From: Rebecca billardiae RCC1528 | Lineage: Eukaryota > Haptophyta | Assembly (NCBI GenBank): GCA_965240325.2 | Contig: OZ251238.1 | Location: 682,001-746,000 of the forward strand | Direction of reading: 5' to 3' | DNA: 64,000 bases | In this document: one piece after another, positions 1 to 11,000 of the stretch | Position numbering within the stretch: the first letter of the stretch is position 1 | Layout of the letters: every line of letters begins with the position of its first letter | The notes under the pieces: generated by a model | Seen by the model: only the letters and a program-made list of their open reading frames with translations | What the model was told of the DNA's origin: nothing | The model's database searches: none | Position numbers and translations under genes: made by a program

Positions 1-2
1 GC

Positions 3-302
3 TGGCAGGCGTTTCTGGACGAGTCCAAGCGGCACGGCTGGCCCTCGTTCCGCACGAACGAGGTGGTGTGGGCGAATGTGCGCGTGCTGGGCAACGGCGA
101 GACGGTCTCGGTGAACGGCACGCACCTCGGGCACAACCTGCCGGACATGAAGGGGGCGCGGTTCTGTATCAACCTCGTGTCCGTCGCTGGGCATGCCCTC
201 GATGGTCGTGGCGACGACGAGCCGCCACCCGGCTTCGACGAGGATGGCGACGACGGCGACAGCGGTGGCGAGAGCGAGGAGGAGCAGGTTGCTGTGTCTT
301 AG
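3..302 (+). CDS. MsrB-type methionine sulfoxide reductase, C-terminal fragment
   Basis: This is the 3' end of a gene that enters from the left edge; the reading frame is open from base 3. The sequence carries GWPSF, then THLGHNLPD, then ARFCINLVSV. These match the conserved blocks of the MsrB fold, including the RxCIN segment that holds the catalytic cysteine. MsrB enzymes reduce the R-form of methionine sulfoxide in oxidised proteins. The zinc-binding CxxC pairs expected upstream lie outside the window or are absent. The last 35 residues are an acidic Asp/Glu/Gly tail, unusual for the family, ending at TAG 300-302. The family call rests on three motifs only. Confidence 0.7.
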   Translation, partial: WQAFLDESKRHGWPSFRTNEVVWANVRVLGNGETVSVNGTHLGHNLPDMKGARFCINLVSVAGHALDGRGDDEPPPGFDEDGDDGDSGGESEEEQVAVS

Positions 303-759
303 CTCGGCAGCAGCGTACGGTGTGCATCACGGTGTGACCGCCGCGCGGACTGTCACCGACCGTGCGACCGTTCAGTAGCGCAGCATCGCTGCGGAGCCGA
401 GCGGCCCACGTCGCCTGGCAGCCAGCGCAGCATCATGGCGGCCGCAGCGGCGCCGATTGCGGATTGGCCGGCGCGGCCGGCGACCGCGGGTCCGGGGCCC
501 GGCGCCGTGCGGCGGGCGCCCGCGCCGTGCCCTGTGGACCCTGTGCATCGCTGAGTGGCCCGGCCGCCGGCGGCCGCCACGTGCGGGCAGCATTGGCAGG
601 TGGCACACTGGCACTGAGGTAGTGTAAGTGGGCGGACCGATGGATGGGCCTTGAAGCGCGCTTCGCTGTAACCGGTGGAGACGCGTAGGTAGAGACGGTC
701 GTGGAGTACAATATTAATATTACGCGTCAGAACGACGGTACAATAGCTAGGGGCCCACG
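303..759. other. Intergenic, no gene seen
   Basis: GC-rich spacer between the MsrB-like gene and the channel gene. No reading frame here shows family motifs. The last ~80 bases before the next ATG are AT-richer (around 700-740) and probably hold its promoter or 5' leader. Confidence 0.5.
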
Positions 760-2385
760 ATGGCGACAAGGCCTATGCCCTGGCGCAAGCGCCTTTTTGT
801 CGTGAAGGCTGGCCTAGCCGCGGGTGTCGGCGCGAGCATCGCGCTCATCCCCGCTGTGGGCGTGCTGGCGCGTGGCTATCAGGCGTGGCTCATGCTCGGC
901 GTCATTGGCCTTGCTGCGGGGCCAACACTCGGCGGCATTACCTCGAGGGGAGGTAATGTTCTCGCTGGAACGGCGGTGGCCGCGGCGCTGAGCGTGCCGT
1001 TTGAGCTCACATGCAGCACGCTGCCACTCGAGGCGGAGGCCGCTGTCATCGCCATCGCTATCACCAGCATGACCTCGCTCGGCATGCTGGCCATCATCCG
1101 CATGCGCACGGCCCCGTCGCTTGCCGCGTGGGAGTACGCCGCCGCCTCGTGTGTGCTCATCTTCGACATGCTGCTGGTCATGAACGTGATGGAGGGGAGC
1201 GCTGCCATCTCCGCCACGCGTGCAGGCGCTGTCGGCGCGGGCGTCGCCATCGGCGCGGTCTTCACGTTTGTGCTGCCGTACCGGGCAGTGGATGCGCTCC
1301 GGGATGACGTCGCCGACTCCCTTCGCGATGTGGCGCGCCTCGTGCCGCTCGTCACGGGCCACTTCACACAAGGTGTGCGAATCCCACCCGTACACGCGCT
1401 CATCACCGCCCGGCCCACCGCGGCGCCGGCTGCGGGGGCGGTCGACGCTGACCCGGCGCACACCCTCTTCCTGCGCCTCGTGGCTGGCCGTGAGCGCCAA
1501 GCCAAGCTGGGTTTTGAGGCCTCGTGGGAGCTCGGCCCGTTTTCGTGGCCTCGCGCGCTTCGCGGGGTGGCCCGCGCCGGCTCGCTGGCTGCAACGAGCA
1601 GCCCGTGCCCGTGCGCAGAGCGCCACACGACCGTGCCCCACCGGTGGCAGTACGCGCAGCTGGGCCGAGCCGTGCGCGCGCTGGCCTACGTCTCGCTGAG
1701 CATCGACGCGCACAACCGCACGTACGAGCAGGCACGCGCAGCAGGCGGCAGCAGCGAAGCGTGGGCGCCGCCACGGCCAGCATCGCAGTTCGAGGACGTG
1801 CCGGAGTTCCGCGCCCTCGTCCTGGCGCTGGAGGACCTGGCTGCAGCGATGGCGGCTTCTCTCGAGGCCGCCGCCGACGTGCTTGACGCCTCGGCGGCGG
1901 GCGGCGGCGCGGAGGTGCGAGGCGCGTGCGAACGGGCGCTGCATGGCGTGCACGGCTCAGGGAGCAGCGCAGCCACGGAGTCGTGCGCTGTGCCAGTACG
2001 CCTAGTCACGACATGTGCGGCGGTGGAGATGCGACTCGCAGCTTGGATCGCGAGAGCTGCCGCGCCGACTCCGCCAACAGCAGGTGGCGCGACGATTCAA
2101 GACGCCATCGGCTCGGCGCATGTGTCATCCGTGGCAGCGCTCATGCTGGAGATGGCGCATGTGCGATTGGCGCATGTTGGCGAACTTCTCGACGAGATCG
2201 TCGTGCGCTCGAGCCAATCGGAGGGCATTGTGCTGCCTTCCCACGCCGGCGAGGACGGAGTCGATGGCAGCGTGAGGGCTGTGTTCCACGATGCTCGGGA
2301 CAGTACAGGTGTCGAGGATGGTGCTGGCCCAAGACAGAGTGCTGCCATGGCACCCGGCTCATCATGCAGTGTCAGTCAGCATTGA
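760..2385 (+). CDS. ALMT/FUSC-like membrane channel or exporter
   Basis: Intronless, 541 residues, ATG at 760. The first ~190 residues form a compact block of about six hydrophobic segments. The segment GPTLGGITSRGGNVLAG resembles the conserved loop of plant aluminium-activated malate transporters and bacterial aromatic-acid exporters (FUSC superfamily). The block ends at a VLPYRAVDALRDD segment, where the family enters its cytosolic helical half. The remaining ~350 residues are Ala-rich and helical, with low-complexity patches. The family role is anion or organic-acid transport across the plasma membrane or tonoplast. Substrate and direction cannot be read from sequence. A generic FUSC protein is the main alternative. 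Confidence 0.65.
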   Translation: MATRPMPWRKRLFVVKAGLAAGVGASIALIPAVGVLARGYQAWLMLGVIGLAAGPTLGGITSRGGNVLAGTAVAAALSVPFELTCSTLPLEAEAAVIAIAITSMTSLGMLAIIRMRTAPSLAAWEYAAASCVLIFDMLLVMNVMEGSAAISATRAGAVGAGVAIGAVFTFVLPYRAVDALRDDVADSLRDVARLVPLVTGHFTQGVRIPPVHALITARPTAAPAAGAVDADPAHTLFLRLVAGRERQAKLGFEASWELGPFSWPRALRGVARAGSLAATSSPCPCAERHTTVPHRWQYAQLGRAVRALAYVSLSIDAHNRTYEQARAAGGSSEAWAPPRPASQFEDVPEFRALVLALEDLAAAMAASLEAAADVLDASAAGGGAEVRGACERALHGVHGSGSSAATESCAVPVRLVTTCAAVEMRLAAWIARAAAPTPPTAGGATIQDAIGSAHVSSVAALMLEMAHVRLAHVGELLDEIVVRSSQSEGIVLPSHAGEDGVDGSVRAVFHDARDSTGVEDGAGPRQSAAMAPGSSCSVSQH

Positions 2386-2728
2386 TGTGATTGAGTAATT
2401 TTAAGACTCATTGAGCCCGATGCTCAGACGATGCCGCGTCAGTATGAGTAATCGACGCGCGATAGATTCCGATGACACCGGTGACTCGTGAACCGTAGTC
2501 ACGTTTTAGAGGACGCGCATCTGGCCCTCACGGCCTGGTGTTGGCGTGCATCCCGGTCACCGTGCTGCCACTCTGGCGCCCCGCCTCGCCGGCAGTAGTT
2601 GGTGCTGTTGAGTCGTCAGCGGGCGCGGCAGAGTACCGTGGCCCCGCGGACTTGCTCCACCCTAGGTGGGGCAGATGGTGCGGGGTGCGACGAGCCCGGG
2701 GGCCAGGTTCCCCAGCATCAAGCACTGC

Positions 2729-2988
2729 ATCTGCAGCAGCCCGCCGGCGGGCCGGGCTGCGACGTCAGCTACGGCAACAACCTCATCTGCTTCATCGCCC
2801 AGAGCGCACTAGGCGGCGCGCTAACCCGCTCCGCAAGCCCCGTTACCACGGGCCGGCACGCGGCGACGCGTACTACGACCTCATCCTCATCCAGGCGCTC
2901 ACGCGGGCGCCCGGGGGCGACAGCCGCGGCTTGTCCCCGCAGCTGCTCGCCGTCTGCCGTCGCCGCCGCGTGCCCCAATCATATCATG
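2729..2988 (+). repeat. Dispersed repeat, copy 1 (partner at 21.9 kb)
   Basis: About 260 bp with clear similarity to 21938-22307 in the same orientation. Both copies share the block gcccagagcgcactaggcgg and a following ctcatcctcatccaggcgct-like block. Translated, units of the form YDLILIQAL recur within and between copies, so the ancestor was probably a protein-coding repeat. No intact frame remains. It is not a recognised transposon. Confidence 0.6.
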
Positions 2989-3425
2989 TTTGTATCGGAG
3001 TACAGCCTAATCTGAATTTTGGCCGCTCTCAGATCCATGTGATACCCGCCCGGTCTATTAATCATATCAGGCTTGCGCGGGTTCAACAGCACATCCGTAT
3101 GTATCATGTGCTCTAGTTCAGACTGTCATCGGACCACTTGTGTCATATTTCCTGCGAGATTCGAGCGCGCCTTCGAGAATCATATTTACCCATTGACTCC
3201 TCGGCTTCAGAGTGCGACGAAGCGGTGGGAGTTGCGATGAGCAATTTTGCTTGAATATAGCCATCTTGCCTGATCATTTGAAACCTATCGGATAAGAGAG
3301 GATCGGTAGTATCGATCAGGGTCGTTTGGAGTTCATCAGTCAACACCAATTGCCAAGTGTGATCTTTGAGTTGCCTCCGCAGGCGATTCACGCCGTTTGA
3401 GAGAGAGTTTTAAGAGAGGAGATAC
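2989..3425. other. Low-GC patch without recognised gene
   Basis: Composition falls to roughly half GC against a GC-rich background. A minus-strand frame of 82 codons (3143-3391) lacks an ATG and matches nothing I recognise. It may be relic foreign DNA or the AP2 gene's upstream region. Confidence 0.4.
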
Positions 3426-3515
3426 TTGATTCGGGCAAGGGCCGGTGACTCCTCTCAGTCAGCAGGCGGATTGCGGCAGCGACGCAGCGAGGTGTGCCGT
3501 GCAAGTGCCAATCGA

Positions 3516-4956
3516 ATGCGCGGCGACGCGCTTCCGACGCCGGCTTCGGCTGCTGGGCGTGGGGCCGGCAGACGCAGCGCAGAGGCTGCCCCTGACGGGA
3601 TCGGCGCCCCCGGCCCCGCAGAGTCAGCGGTCCCTGCTGCCAGTGCTCCCCCGGACGGGCGCGCACCAGGCCCAGCGGACACATCGAGCACACCCTCGAG
3701 GGGCATGCCCAGTGACACACCGAGCGGAGATGCTACGACGTCACGCGCGCCGCGCGAGGTCGACAGCCAGCCCACAGCGACGGCACAGAGCGCAGCCGCC
3801 GCCGGCAGCCCCGCAGCTGCCCCTGCGAACGAGCCAGCCCCGAAGCGGCAGCGCAAACACGGCATCGCATACAAGGGCGTGTACGCATGCAAGGTGGGCA
3901 CTCGCAGCTACTGGCAGGTGCGTGCGTGCAGAGGGGCGACGCTTCGAGGCACGCCGCGTGGCTGGCTGGGAATGGCCATGCCCACCGTGACGGAAACTGC
4001 GGATCACACGCTCACGCATCGCGCGCCCTCGTGCGCGCCCCGGGCCCACACGCACACAGGCGCAAATCTCGATCAACGGCGGCACGGTGCACCTCGGCGT
4101 CTTCTCGACCGCCGAGGACGCGGCGCGCGCGTACGACGCGCAGGCGCGTGCGCTCGGGCGTCGGCCGAACTTCGACGACGACAGCGCGCCAATGTCGGCG
4201 TCAAGTGGTGCGGAGCGAGGCGGGGCTGGCGCCGGCGGCCATGCGAGGCATGTGCAGGTGATGCCACACGCGTCGACGGCTGGCATGCAGATGGGCGTGC
4301 CCGTGCCTTCGCACCCCGTACATCCCAAGGTCGAGGCGCACCTGCGCGATATACAGGGCGCGCAGCGTGGGTCGCAGCCCCAGGCACGCGTGATCAGCCA
4401 GCTCGACCCCTCCAAGCTGAGCGCCTTCTGGAAGGGGACCACCTCGCTGCACTTCACGTCGGAGCAGTGCGCGCCGCCGCCGGACTCGCCTGGGGCTGGC
4501 TACGTGTGCGCGCAGCAGTCCGGCTTTCCGACGCAGCAGCACGTCGGGGCTGGCTACGTGTGCGCGCATCAGCAGCACTCGCAGCAGGCTACTCCCCATC
4601 ATCATCCACACGCGCAGCCGCTGTCGGGCGTGTACACAGCCCAGCCTGTGCGGCAGCAGGGGCAGCTGATGGGCCCGCCTCCGCCACGCCACGGGGGGTT
4701 GTTGCACACTGGCCCCGTGCACCTTGAGCACGGGCCGTACGGGCCCAGCGGCGTGCTCTACCAGCAGGCGCCGACGGATGCCGATGCCGCTGCAGATGCG
4801 AGGCGCACGCAGCAGCAGCCATTGCAGCCACACCCCGCCTACGCCGAGGCCGCTGCGGGCACTCGGCTCGACACGGCGGCGCTGTCGTCCATCGCGATGG
4901 CCGTGCCCATGCCACAAGCACCTCTTCTACAAGAGCAGCAATGGCACCGCATGTGA
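3516..4956 (+). CDS. AP2/ERF-domain transcription factor
   Basis: Two exons, 3516-3917 and 4060-4956, give 432 residues. The 142-nt intron opens with GTGCGT, closes with CACACAG and falls in phase 0 inside the AP2 domain. Splicing joins YKGVYACKVGTRSYWQ to AQISINGGTVHLGVF, followed by STAEDAARAYDAQARALG. This is the AP2 three-strand sheet and helix, at about residues 119-172. The WLG-type strand is VHLGVF and the AARAYD helix is intact. The basic stretch PKRQRKH just before the domain could be a nuclear localisation signal. The N-terminus is Ala/Pro/Ser-rich; the C-terminus is Gln/His/Pro-rich with a GAGYVCA unit repeated twice. A single AP2 domain suggests a sequence-specific regulator; target genes are unknown. 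ATG 3516 is the first in frame. Confidence 0.8.
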
Positions 4957-5509
4957 TCGCCGTGCAGTCTCGCAGCACCGTGCGCTCAGCCGCACCGGCG
5001 ACTTGCCGATCCGGGCGTGGATGGCGCGGAGTGCGCGTGACCACCGGACTTGGCGGGCGGTTGGCCTCGCGAGTCGCGGGCTCGGCTGCGACGTAATCAC
5101 GATGTGGCTGTGTGTGAGTGTCACACTGACCGGTAGCGACGTACTGTAGTCTGACCATTGGTGACTGGGGACCATAGTGGCTGTCCGCGCATCACGATGC
5201 GATCGATGCCTCAGGGTCGTGATGACCTGCTGTACATGGTCGACTTGCGCGCACACTTATACTAATACTACCACTGATGATTACATCCGACTCGGTCACT
5301 GCTCGAGCGGGGTCAAGCGCTGACGGAGGCTGAGTGAAGCGCCATACCGTACGTAGCGTTACAATACCGTTGCAGTACGAGCGATAGCTAACTAACCGCT
5401 GCACACTTGGTTCGGCATGGGCGCGCGGCTGCAGTGGAGGCGAGCACCCGAAAAGGTCGCCGCCACCAGAGCGCGCCAAACGTAATTACGTCGACGCGCG
5501 ATCGCCATC
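4957..5509. other. Intergenic, promoter side of PLGG1
   Basis: No gene recognised. Composition drops toward 5250-5400 with many CGTACG-like words. The plastid-transporter promoter probably lies here, but no defined element could be named. Confidence 0.4.
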
Positions 5510-7018
5510 ATGCCGAGGAGCATCGTCATCGTGACACTGCTCTGTGCGCTGCACGCGCCGATGAGCGCGCGGGCCAGCGCGCTCGCTCGTCCGCAGCTCG
5601 CGCTGCGTGGGCTGCCACGGCAGTCGCCGCGGCGCCTCTCGCCATCGATCAGCCACGCGCGCCGCGCGGCTCAGCCCGTGGCGAGCAGCGTCGCCGCCGT
5701 CGGCGAGCCGCGCCCGGAGCCAGCGCGTGCGCTCGTGGACGCTGGGCGCACGGTGGGCTCCCTCGGCCTCATCACGGGCATTGACCGCGCCCTCGCTGCC
5801 CTCTTTACCGCCGCTGGCATCGGCTTCCCGCCGACGCTCTTCGGCATGGCGGGCGTCTTTGCGCTGCTGTGTGCTGCGCGCGCACAGTCGGAGTCGCTCG
5901 CAGAGGCGCTGGCGGGCGTGCTGCGCCCCGGCTGCGCGTGGCTCACGCGGTGGATGGCCGTCTTCTTCGCGCCCTCCCTCGTGGCGCTGCCCGCCGTGCT
6001 CGCCGCCATCGGCCCCGCCGAGGCCGCGAAGCTGCCGGTGATCCTTCTCTCCGGGTTCTTTCTGACCCTCTTCAGCACGGCGGCCATGCTGAAGGCGGTG
6101 CCGGCCACGGCGGGGGACGTGAGCGCCGCGGGGCCGCCCGCCGTGCGCACGGGCCGCCCGCTGCTCGTGCCCGCGCTCAGCGCCGCGTGGGTCGCCTCCG
6201 CGGCCGCCGTGTGCGCCCGGCGCGCGGCGGAGGGCGCGCTCGCACCGAGCTGCGCACCGGTGCAGCTGCTGCTGGGGTGCACCACCGTCCTGCTCTTCCG
6301 CGCGGCCGAGCTGCTGCCCGCGCGCGTGCGCGCCGTGGCGCACCCGACGCTGCTCGCCGCGGGCGGCACGCTCGCCTTCGCCACCGCCACCGCGCGCGCC
6401 GTGCTCGCGCCAGCCGCCGCCGGCACCGCCGCACCCGGGGTCGCCCTTCTCGCAGCGTATGCAAGTCGTGCGGCGGGCGCGCTCGGCGGCGGCGGCTTGC
6501 TGGCGTCGATTTTGCCGCTGACGGTGCTCGGCCTCGCGCTGCAGCTGTACGACCGGCGCGCGCAGCTGGCGCAGGAGGCGCCGCGCATCGCGATCTCCGG
6601 CTTCTCCGGCCTGCTCACGGGCATCGTCGCCACCGGGCTGCTGGGGCGCGCCCTCGGCCTGTCGGGCGGCGTCGCGCGCGCGCTGCTGCCGCGCTGCGTG
6701 ACCGCGCCGCTCGCCCACCTCTCTGCGACCGCGCTCGGCGCGAACTCGAACGCGGCGGTGGGCGCGGTGGTGCTCACCGGCCTCCTGGGCGCCAACTTTG
6801 GGCAGCAGCTCCTCCGTGCCGTGGGCGTGACCGACGCGGTCTGCGTCGGCCTGTGCATGGGCACGTCTGCGCACGGGCTCGGCACGGCCGCGCTCAGCGC
6901 GTGGCCTGAGGCTCTCGCCTTCTCCGCAATCGCGCTCGCCATCAACGGCCTGCTCACCGCCTCGCTGCTCGTGAGCCCGATCGGCCAGGCGCTCGCGCGC
7001 ATGCTGCTCGGTGCGTAG
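5510..7018 (+). CDS. PLGG1: Plastidal glycolate/glycerate translocator (LrgA-LrgB fusion)
   Basis: Intronless, 502 residues. The start MPRSIVIVTLLCALHA is a signal-peptide-like hydrophobic stretch. An Arg/Ser/Ala-rich region follows to about residue 70, like the bipartite leaders of proteins sent to complex plastids. The body has about a dozen hydrophobic segments: an LrgA-like first half (residues ~75-200) and an LrgB-like second half (~300-500). GTSAHGLGTAALSAWPEA, near residue 451, is a hallmark of the LrgB half and of plant PLGG1. Family members exchange glycolate for glycerate across the plastid inner envelope in photorespiration. The family match is strong; targeting is inferred from composition. 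Confidence 0.88.
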   Translation: MPRSIVIVTLLCALHAPMSARASALARPQLALRGLPRQSPRRLSPSISHARRAAQPVASSVAAVGEPRPEPARALVDAGRTVGSLGLITGIDRALAALFTAAGIGFPPTLFGMAGVFALLCAARAQSESLAEALAGVLRPGCAWLTRWMAVFFAPSLVALPAVLAAIGPAEAAKLPVILLSGFFLTLFSTAAMLKAVPATAGDVSAAGPPAVRTGRPLLVPALSAAWVASAAAVCARRAAEGALAPSCAPVQLLLGCTTVLLFRAAELLPARVRAVAHPTLLAAGGTLAFATATARAVLAPAAAGTAAPGVALLAAYASRAAGALGGGGLLASILPLTVLGLALQLYDRRAQLAQEAPRIAISGFSGLLTGIVATGLLGRALGLSGGVARALLPRCVTAPLAHLSATALGANSNAAVGAVVLTGLLGANFGQQLLRAVGVTDAVCVGLCMGTSAHGLGTAALSAWPEALAFSAIALAINGLLTASLLVSPIGQALARMLLGA

Positions 7019-7309
7019 CTTAGCGCGTACTGCAGCCAGAATACTGCTACTCGTCAACTCGATACTGTGTGAGTGTGTCGTACGGTGTCGTCGTGCCGTA
7101 TCCGTCGAATCCCGCATCGCCCCGCCGCCATCAATCATCATCATGCGCAGCGCGTGCGCGCAATATATTAATGCCGCCGAGTCGTCGTCATCATCGTCAT
7201 CATCGATCACGGGACACGGGCACGGCGGTGGCCATCGGCCCATCACTCGATGGCATGACGATGACGCCGCGCGGTAGTCGTATCCCGGCCGAAAATACTA
7301 AATAGTCCG

Positions 7310-7798
7310 ACTGTGTGAGAGTCTAGAGGGGTCAGAGCCCCACTGGGGGGTGCGTGATGGCCCAAAATCCAACTTCCTGTCGTCTTGAGATGAGGCTCTC
7401 AAACTTCGGGATGTCAATATTCGCCTGAAATGAGCTGTGGGCCTGGGGTCACGCTGACAAGAGTTTGCGAAAAAATGTCACATACTGCTATGGAGATATA
7501 CGACCTCAATCTCGACGCGATCTCGGCAACATTAGTAGGGGAGATACACGATCTCCAAGGTGATGTCGCTATTTGCACCAGAATCGCACCGTCTAGATCA
7601 CATTTTGGCAGTCTGAAATTGGCACGTAGGCGGATTCTACACCCTGGAATTAGGCCTTAACGCCTACTAACTAGTTCGTCCAAGTAAATACCCTTATACC
7701 CGTGTGATAGTTCATATGCTAAGAGATTTCGGGAGATTGTGCTGGCACCCGAGCCAGTGTAACGGTCGGAGCTCTGACCCCACTACACAGTGTGAGAC
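7310..7798. mobile_element. Small AT-rich element with inverted ends (MITE-like)
   Basis: An island of about 490 bp, clearly lower in GC than its surroundings, bounded by inverted copies of GGGGTCAGAGC (7328-7338 and complement of 7771-7781). ACTGTGT lies just outside each copy, with spacers of different length. It contains no convincing gene. This is the layout of a short non-autonomous inverted-repeat element, but the repeats are imperfect and no target duplication was recognised. Confidence 0.4.
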
Positions 7799-7862
7799 TG
7801 TGATGCTGACGACGATGATGACGCGACGAGCGGAGCCGCCTATATCATCAACAGCAGTGCTG

Positions 7863-7921
7863 GCTCTGGCTCCGGTTGACCCCTGCCAGTCCGTCATAGA
7901 AACCGGGCGTACCGAAAATGA
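7863..7921 (+). repeat. Dispersed ~60-bp motif, copy 1
   Basis: Shares CGGTTGACCCCTGCCAGT and the following CATAGAAACCGGGCGTACCG with 57750-57809 (opposite strand), and the first part with 54443-54471. In both full copies the motif ends in an ATG preceded by GTACCGAAA. It may be a transposon end or a conserved leader; the role is unknown. Confidence 0.6.
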
Positions 7922-8040
7922 TCTTCCCATTCCTGCGGCCGAATGAACGCCCGAAGTGTCCCACAGGGCTCCAAGTAGGGTTACTATGGATGGCCAATAA
8001 GTGCCCAGGGTGTGAAACTTTAACTCAGTTTGTGACTACT

Positions 8041-11000
8041 TCAGACTCTATTTTTCATAGTTATTTACCCAGTCCGGTGACATATTTCCAATAGCTACGG
8101 GTGCATCCGGATCGCGCTGCGTTCCTGAGCCGCAGCGCCAGAATTACGCGAGATCAGAGAACCTTTCTTTCCTCCCACGCGCGCCATTGGTCGAGACGTC
8201 GCTGAAGGGGGCCGAAAGTTGAGCAGCGGGTAACCTTCTGCTAATGACGTGAGTAAGTCTCGCCGTAGTGGGCCCAAAATTGCAACCTATGACTTTCGCT
8301 TGATCGTCCGATCTCTCGAACATCTGCCCCGAAGCGTCGCTTTTGTGAGGATACACAGCAGCATCTCTCCATCGGTTGATCCTGCAGGCCCTCAACGCTC
8401 CTAGACCCTTCGTCGGCGGACGATCTACGAGTGGCGACAGGCGACGCCTCCCCGGCACACTAGTACGAGGTCGATGGCGAACAAACGCTCGTGCACGGAC
8501 TAGGGGATGTTTGAGTGCGCGTAGCCTCGCTCGATACGACTGCGGGCAGGCGCGGCCGACGCAGTCCCGGCAGCTCCTGTTGTTTCTGCCTGCCACGCCT
8601 GCGCCGTTCATCATCCGTGCCGCGCGTGGCCCGACAACTTGCCAGCGCCGCCGACAAGTTGGTGATCGAAGGGCGCGATTTGAAGGTTCAGCCACCACTC
8701 AGGTGGGCATCCCGGGCCCACTTTGAGTTGTCTTCGATGCTGCCCACCGCGCTGCTCTCGACAGCCTGCGTGCCCTCGTGACAGCGCGCGCGTCCCGGCA
8801 GCTGCACGGTGCGGCATGTCGGCATGGCTTGCTCAGTCGCTCTTCACCTCTGCAGTGCAGAGGATGGGCCACAGCGATTACAGCGATATTGCGGTCGGTG
8901 GCAACGAGCATACTTCTCATGACCGCCGCCGCCGCGTGCCGCAGCTACCCGCCACCGGACGTGCTGCATCACACGTCGATGCTCATGGCTCATTAGACAG
9001 GATCTCACGCTCATCTGTGGGCACCGTTGTACGTGCGGCATGGCAAAGCCCTACTGACTTGGATGTGTGGATGCGTCGGCACGGCGGCAGTCGTCAGTGG
9101 CAGTGCTTGGCTCTGTGTCGCAGACGTGGCGCGGCGCCTGGCGCAGTCACGACGCACTCGTTGACCGGGCCACGCGCTGTCTCGGACACTGGACGGCGCG
9201 GCTCCGAGCAACACTCGCTCGCCGCTGGGCCTGGGCCTGCCGGCCCACAGGGCCTGGGCCGCCTCTGCCCACGCCGAGGCCTGGCCTGGCCTAAGACGGT
9301 AAGACCCCGGGTCACATAGCACGACGGCTCAGTGCCGCTGCCCTCTGGACCAGTGGCGGTGCTGCTCTGCCGGCTCGGGGCGACCCGCTCGCGCCACAGG
9401 CCATGGCAGCGCTCATCGACTCAAACGTGCCGCCGACTCGCGCTCAGCTTCATGGCTGACGGGCTGCGCGAAGCGTCGGCGCTACCGAGAACAGTCGTGC
9501 GCCCTACCCTCTATGCGCCTGCGATCATACGTACTCCGAAGCAGCGCCAGACATGGACGGTGGGCGGTCTCAGCGCCGCGGCGGCACCGCGGGGCGCGCA
9601 GCGCATCGGTGCGCGCCCGGTCATGCATCACCGCGAGCCGCAGAGTCTGAGCCCGAGGAGGCGGAGGACGGCCGGACTCCGGTGGCGCCGCTGGAATGTC
9701 ACATGTGGTGCGGTTCATCGGAGTCAGGATATTCGATCACAGACACGGTCGTCACTACGGTACAGTCGTCATCATGCATTTAGCGCAGCATGCCGCGTAT
9801 AGCGTGACTCACCTTAGTCATTGGGTCCGCGGGCGCGTGCTGACTGCTGCATCATCAGTATTCAGCCGTGCATATAATGGCAATGCTGTCAAGTGTCAGC
9901 ATCAGCTGCGCGCGCACGGACAGACGGTCAACGGAACCTTAGCCGCGTGCCCGTTAGTGAATAGTGCGGACGGTCCGCAGTATCGAGTGATGAGCAGTAG
10001 TCTTATAAAGCCCCGCGCCCGGTACGTTACTACGTACCGAGGCTCCGTAGTAAATGTTGCAGTGACTGGGCCCGGCGGGCGTGCGCCGGCAACACGCCGA
10101 CGGCTGACCCGGCTACGCCTCCAGTCTGAGTCGCAGATTACGGGCGCCCGCGCACTGGCAGCGGTCGAGCCGACTGGATTGTCAGAGTTAGTCAGCGAGT
10201 CGAGCCGCGGGCGCCGGCCAAGGCGGTACGGGCGGTACAGGCATTGCGTGCGCTCGCGTGCAGCCCCCGGAGCCAGCCTGGGGCTCCGAGGGTGTGCTTG
10301 CAGCTGGTGCGTGACCTTACGAGTACTGCACACCGCTTGTTGACACTGCACGCCAAGCCGATCGAAGGCACAACGTGAGGATGTGAACTGGCGGCAGCTT
10401 TCTGCGGATCTGGGCCGTGACCTCTGTAGGCGCGTGGGCACAGAGTGTCCGACGGCGAGGAAAGAGCTCGAGTGGCCGCTATCGGGGCCGAATAGGAAAC
10501 GTGCGACTCGCCGTACATCGCACGCCGACTGCTGGCAGGCTCGCCCCCCCCGCCCGCACCTGCACGATCAGCGTCAGGAGCAATGATTGCGGAGTGCGCA
10601 TTAGCCGCAGAAGAGGACCAGGTGCGCACGCGCGTGTGCAAGCAAAGGGCGACGCCCAATGTGGACCTACGAAGGTGTGCACGCGGCTGACACTGAGCGC
10701 TGATGTCCCTGGACCCGCGCGAGAGCTCCTCAGCCACGCCAATGTCGCAGAGACTCTCTGGCGGCCTGGCCTGGCCGGGCTGCGTTCGAAGCCCTGCCGC
10801 CCGCCGACGACCGGCGACAAAACACTCTCGTCTTGGCCTCTTGAACCCTCGGTGGCAATCTCTCGCGATCCGCCTCGCCCGCATAGCACGGCTTTGGGCT
10901 CGTTCGCTCATCAATCGAAGACCGCCAACCGATGCGGGTGCGCTGAAAATGCGATTCTTCGTATGTGAACAATTCCGCGGCTTTATTCTCGCGTAATTCT

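Noticed and set aside
5486-7246. Long minus-strand open frame antisense to PLGG1
   Set aside because: It is Arg/Glu/Ala-rich, a typical shadow of a GC-rich gene, while the plus strand carries the family motifs.
8373-8400. GGTTGATCCTGC, the start word of eukaryotic 18S rRNA
   Set aside because: Only 12 bases match and the downstream sequence has no rRNA similarity.
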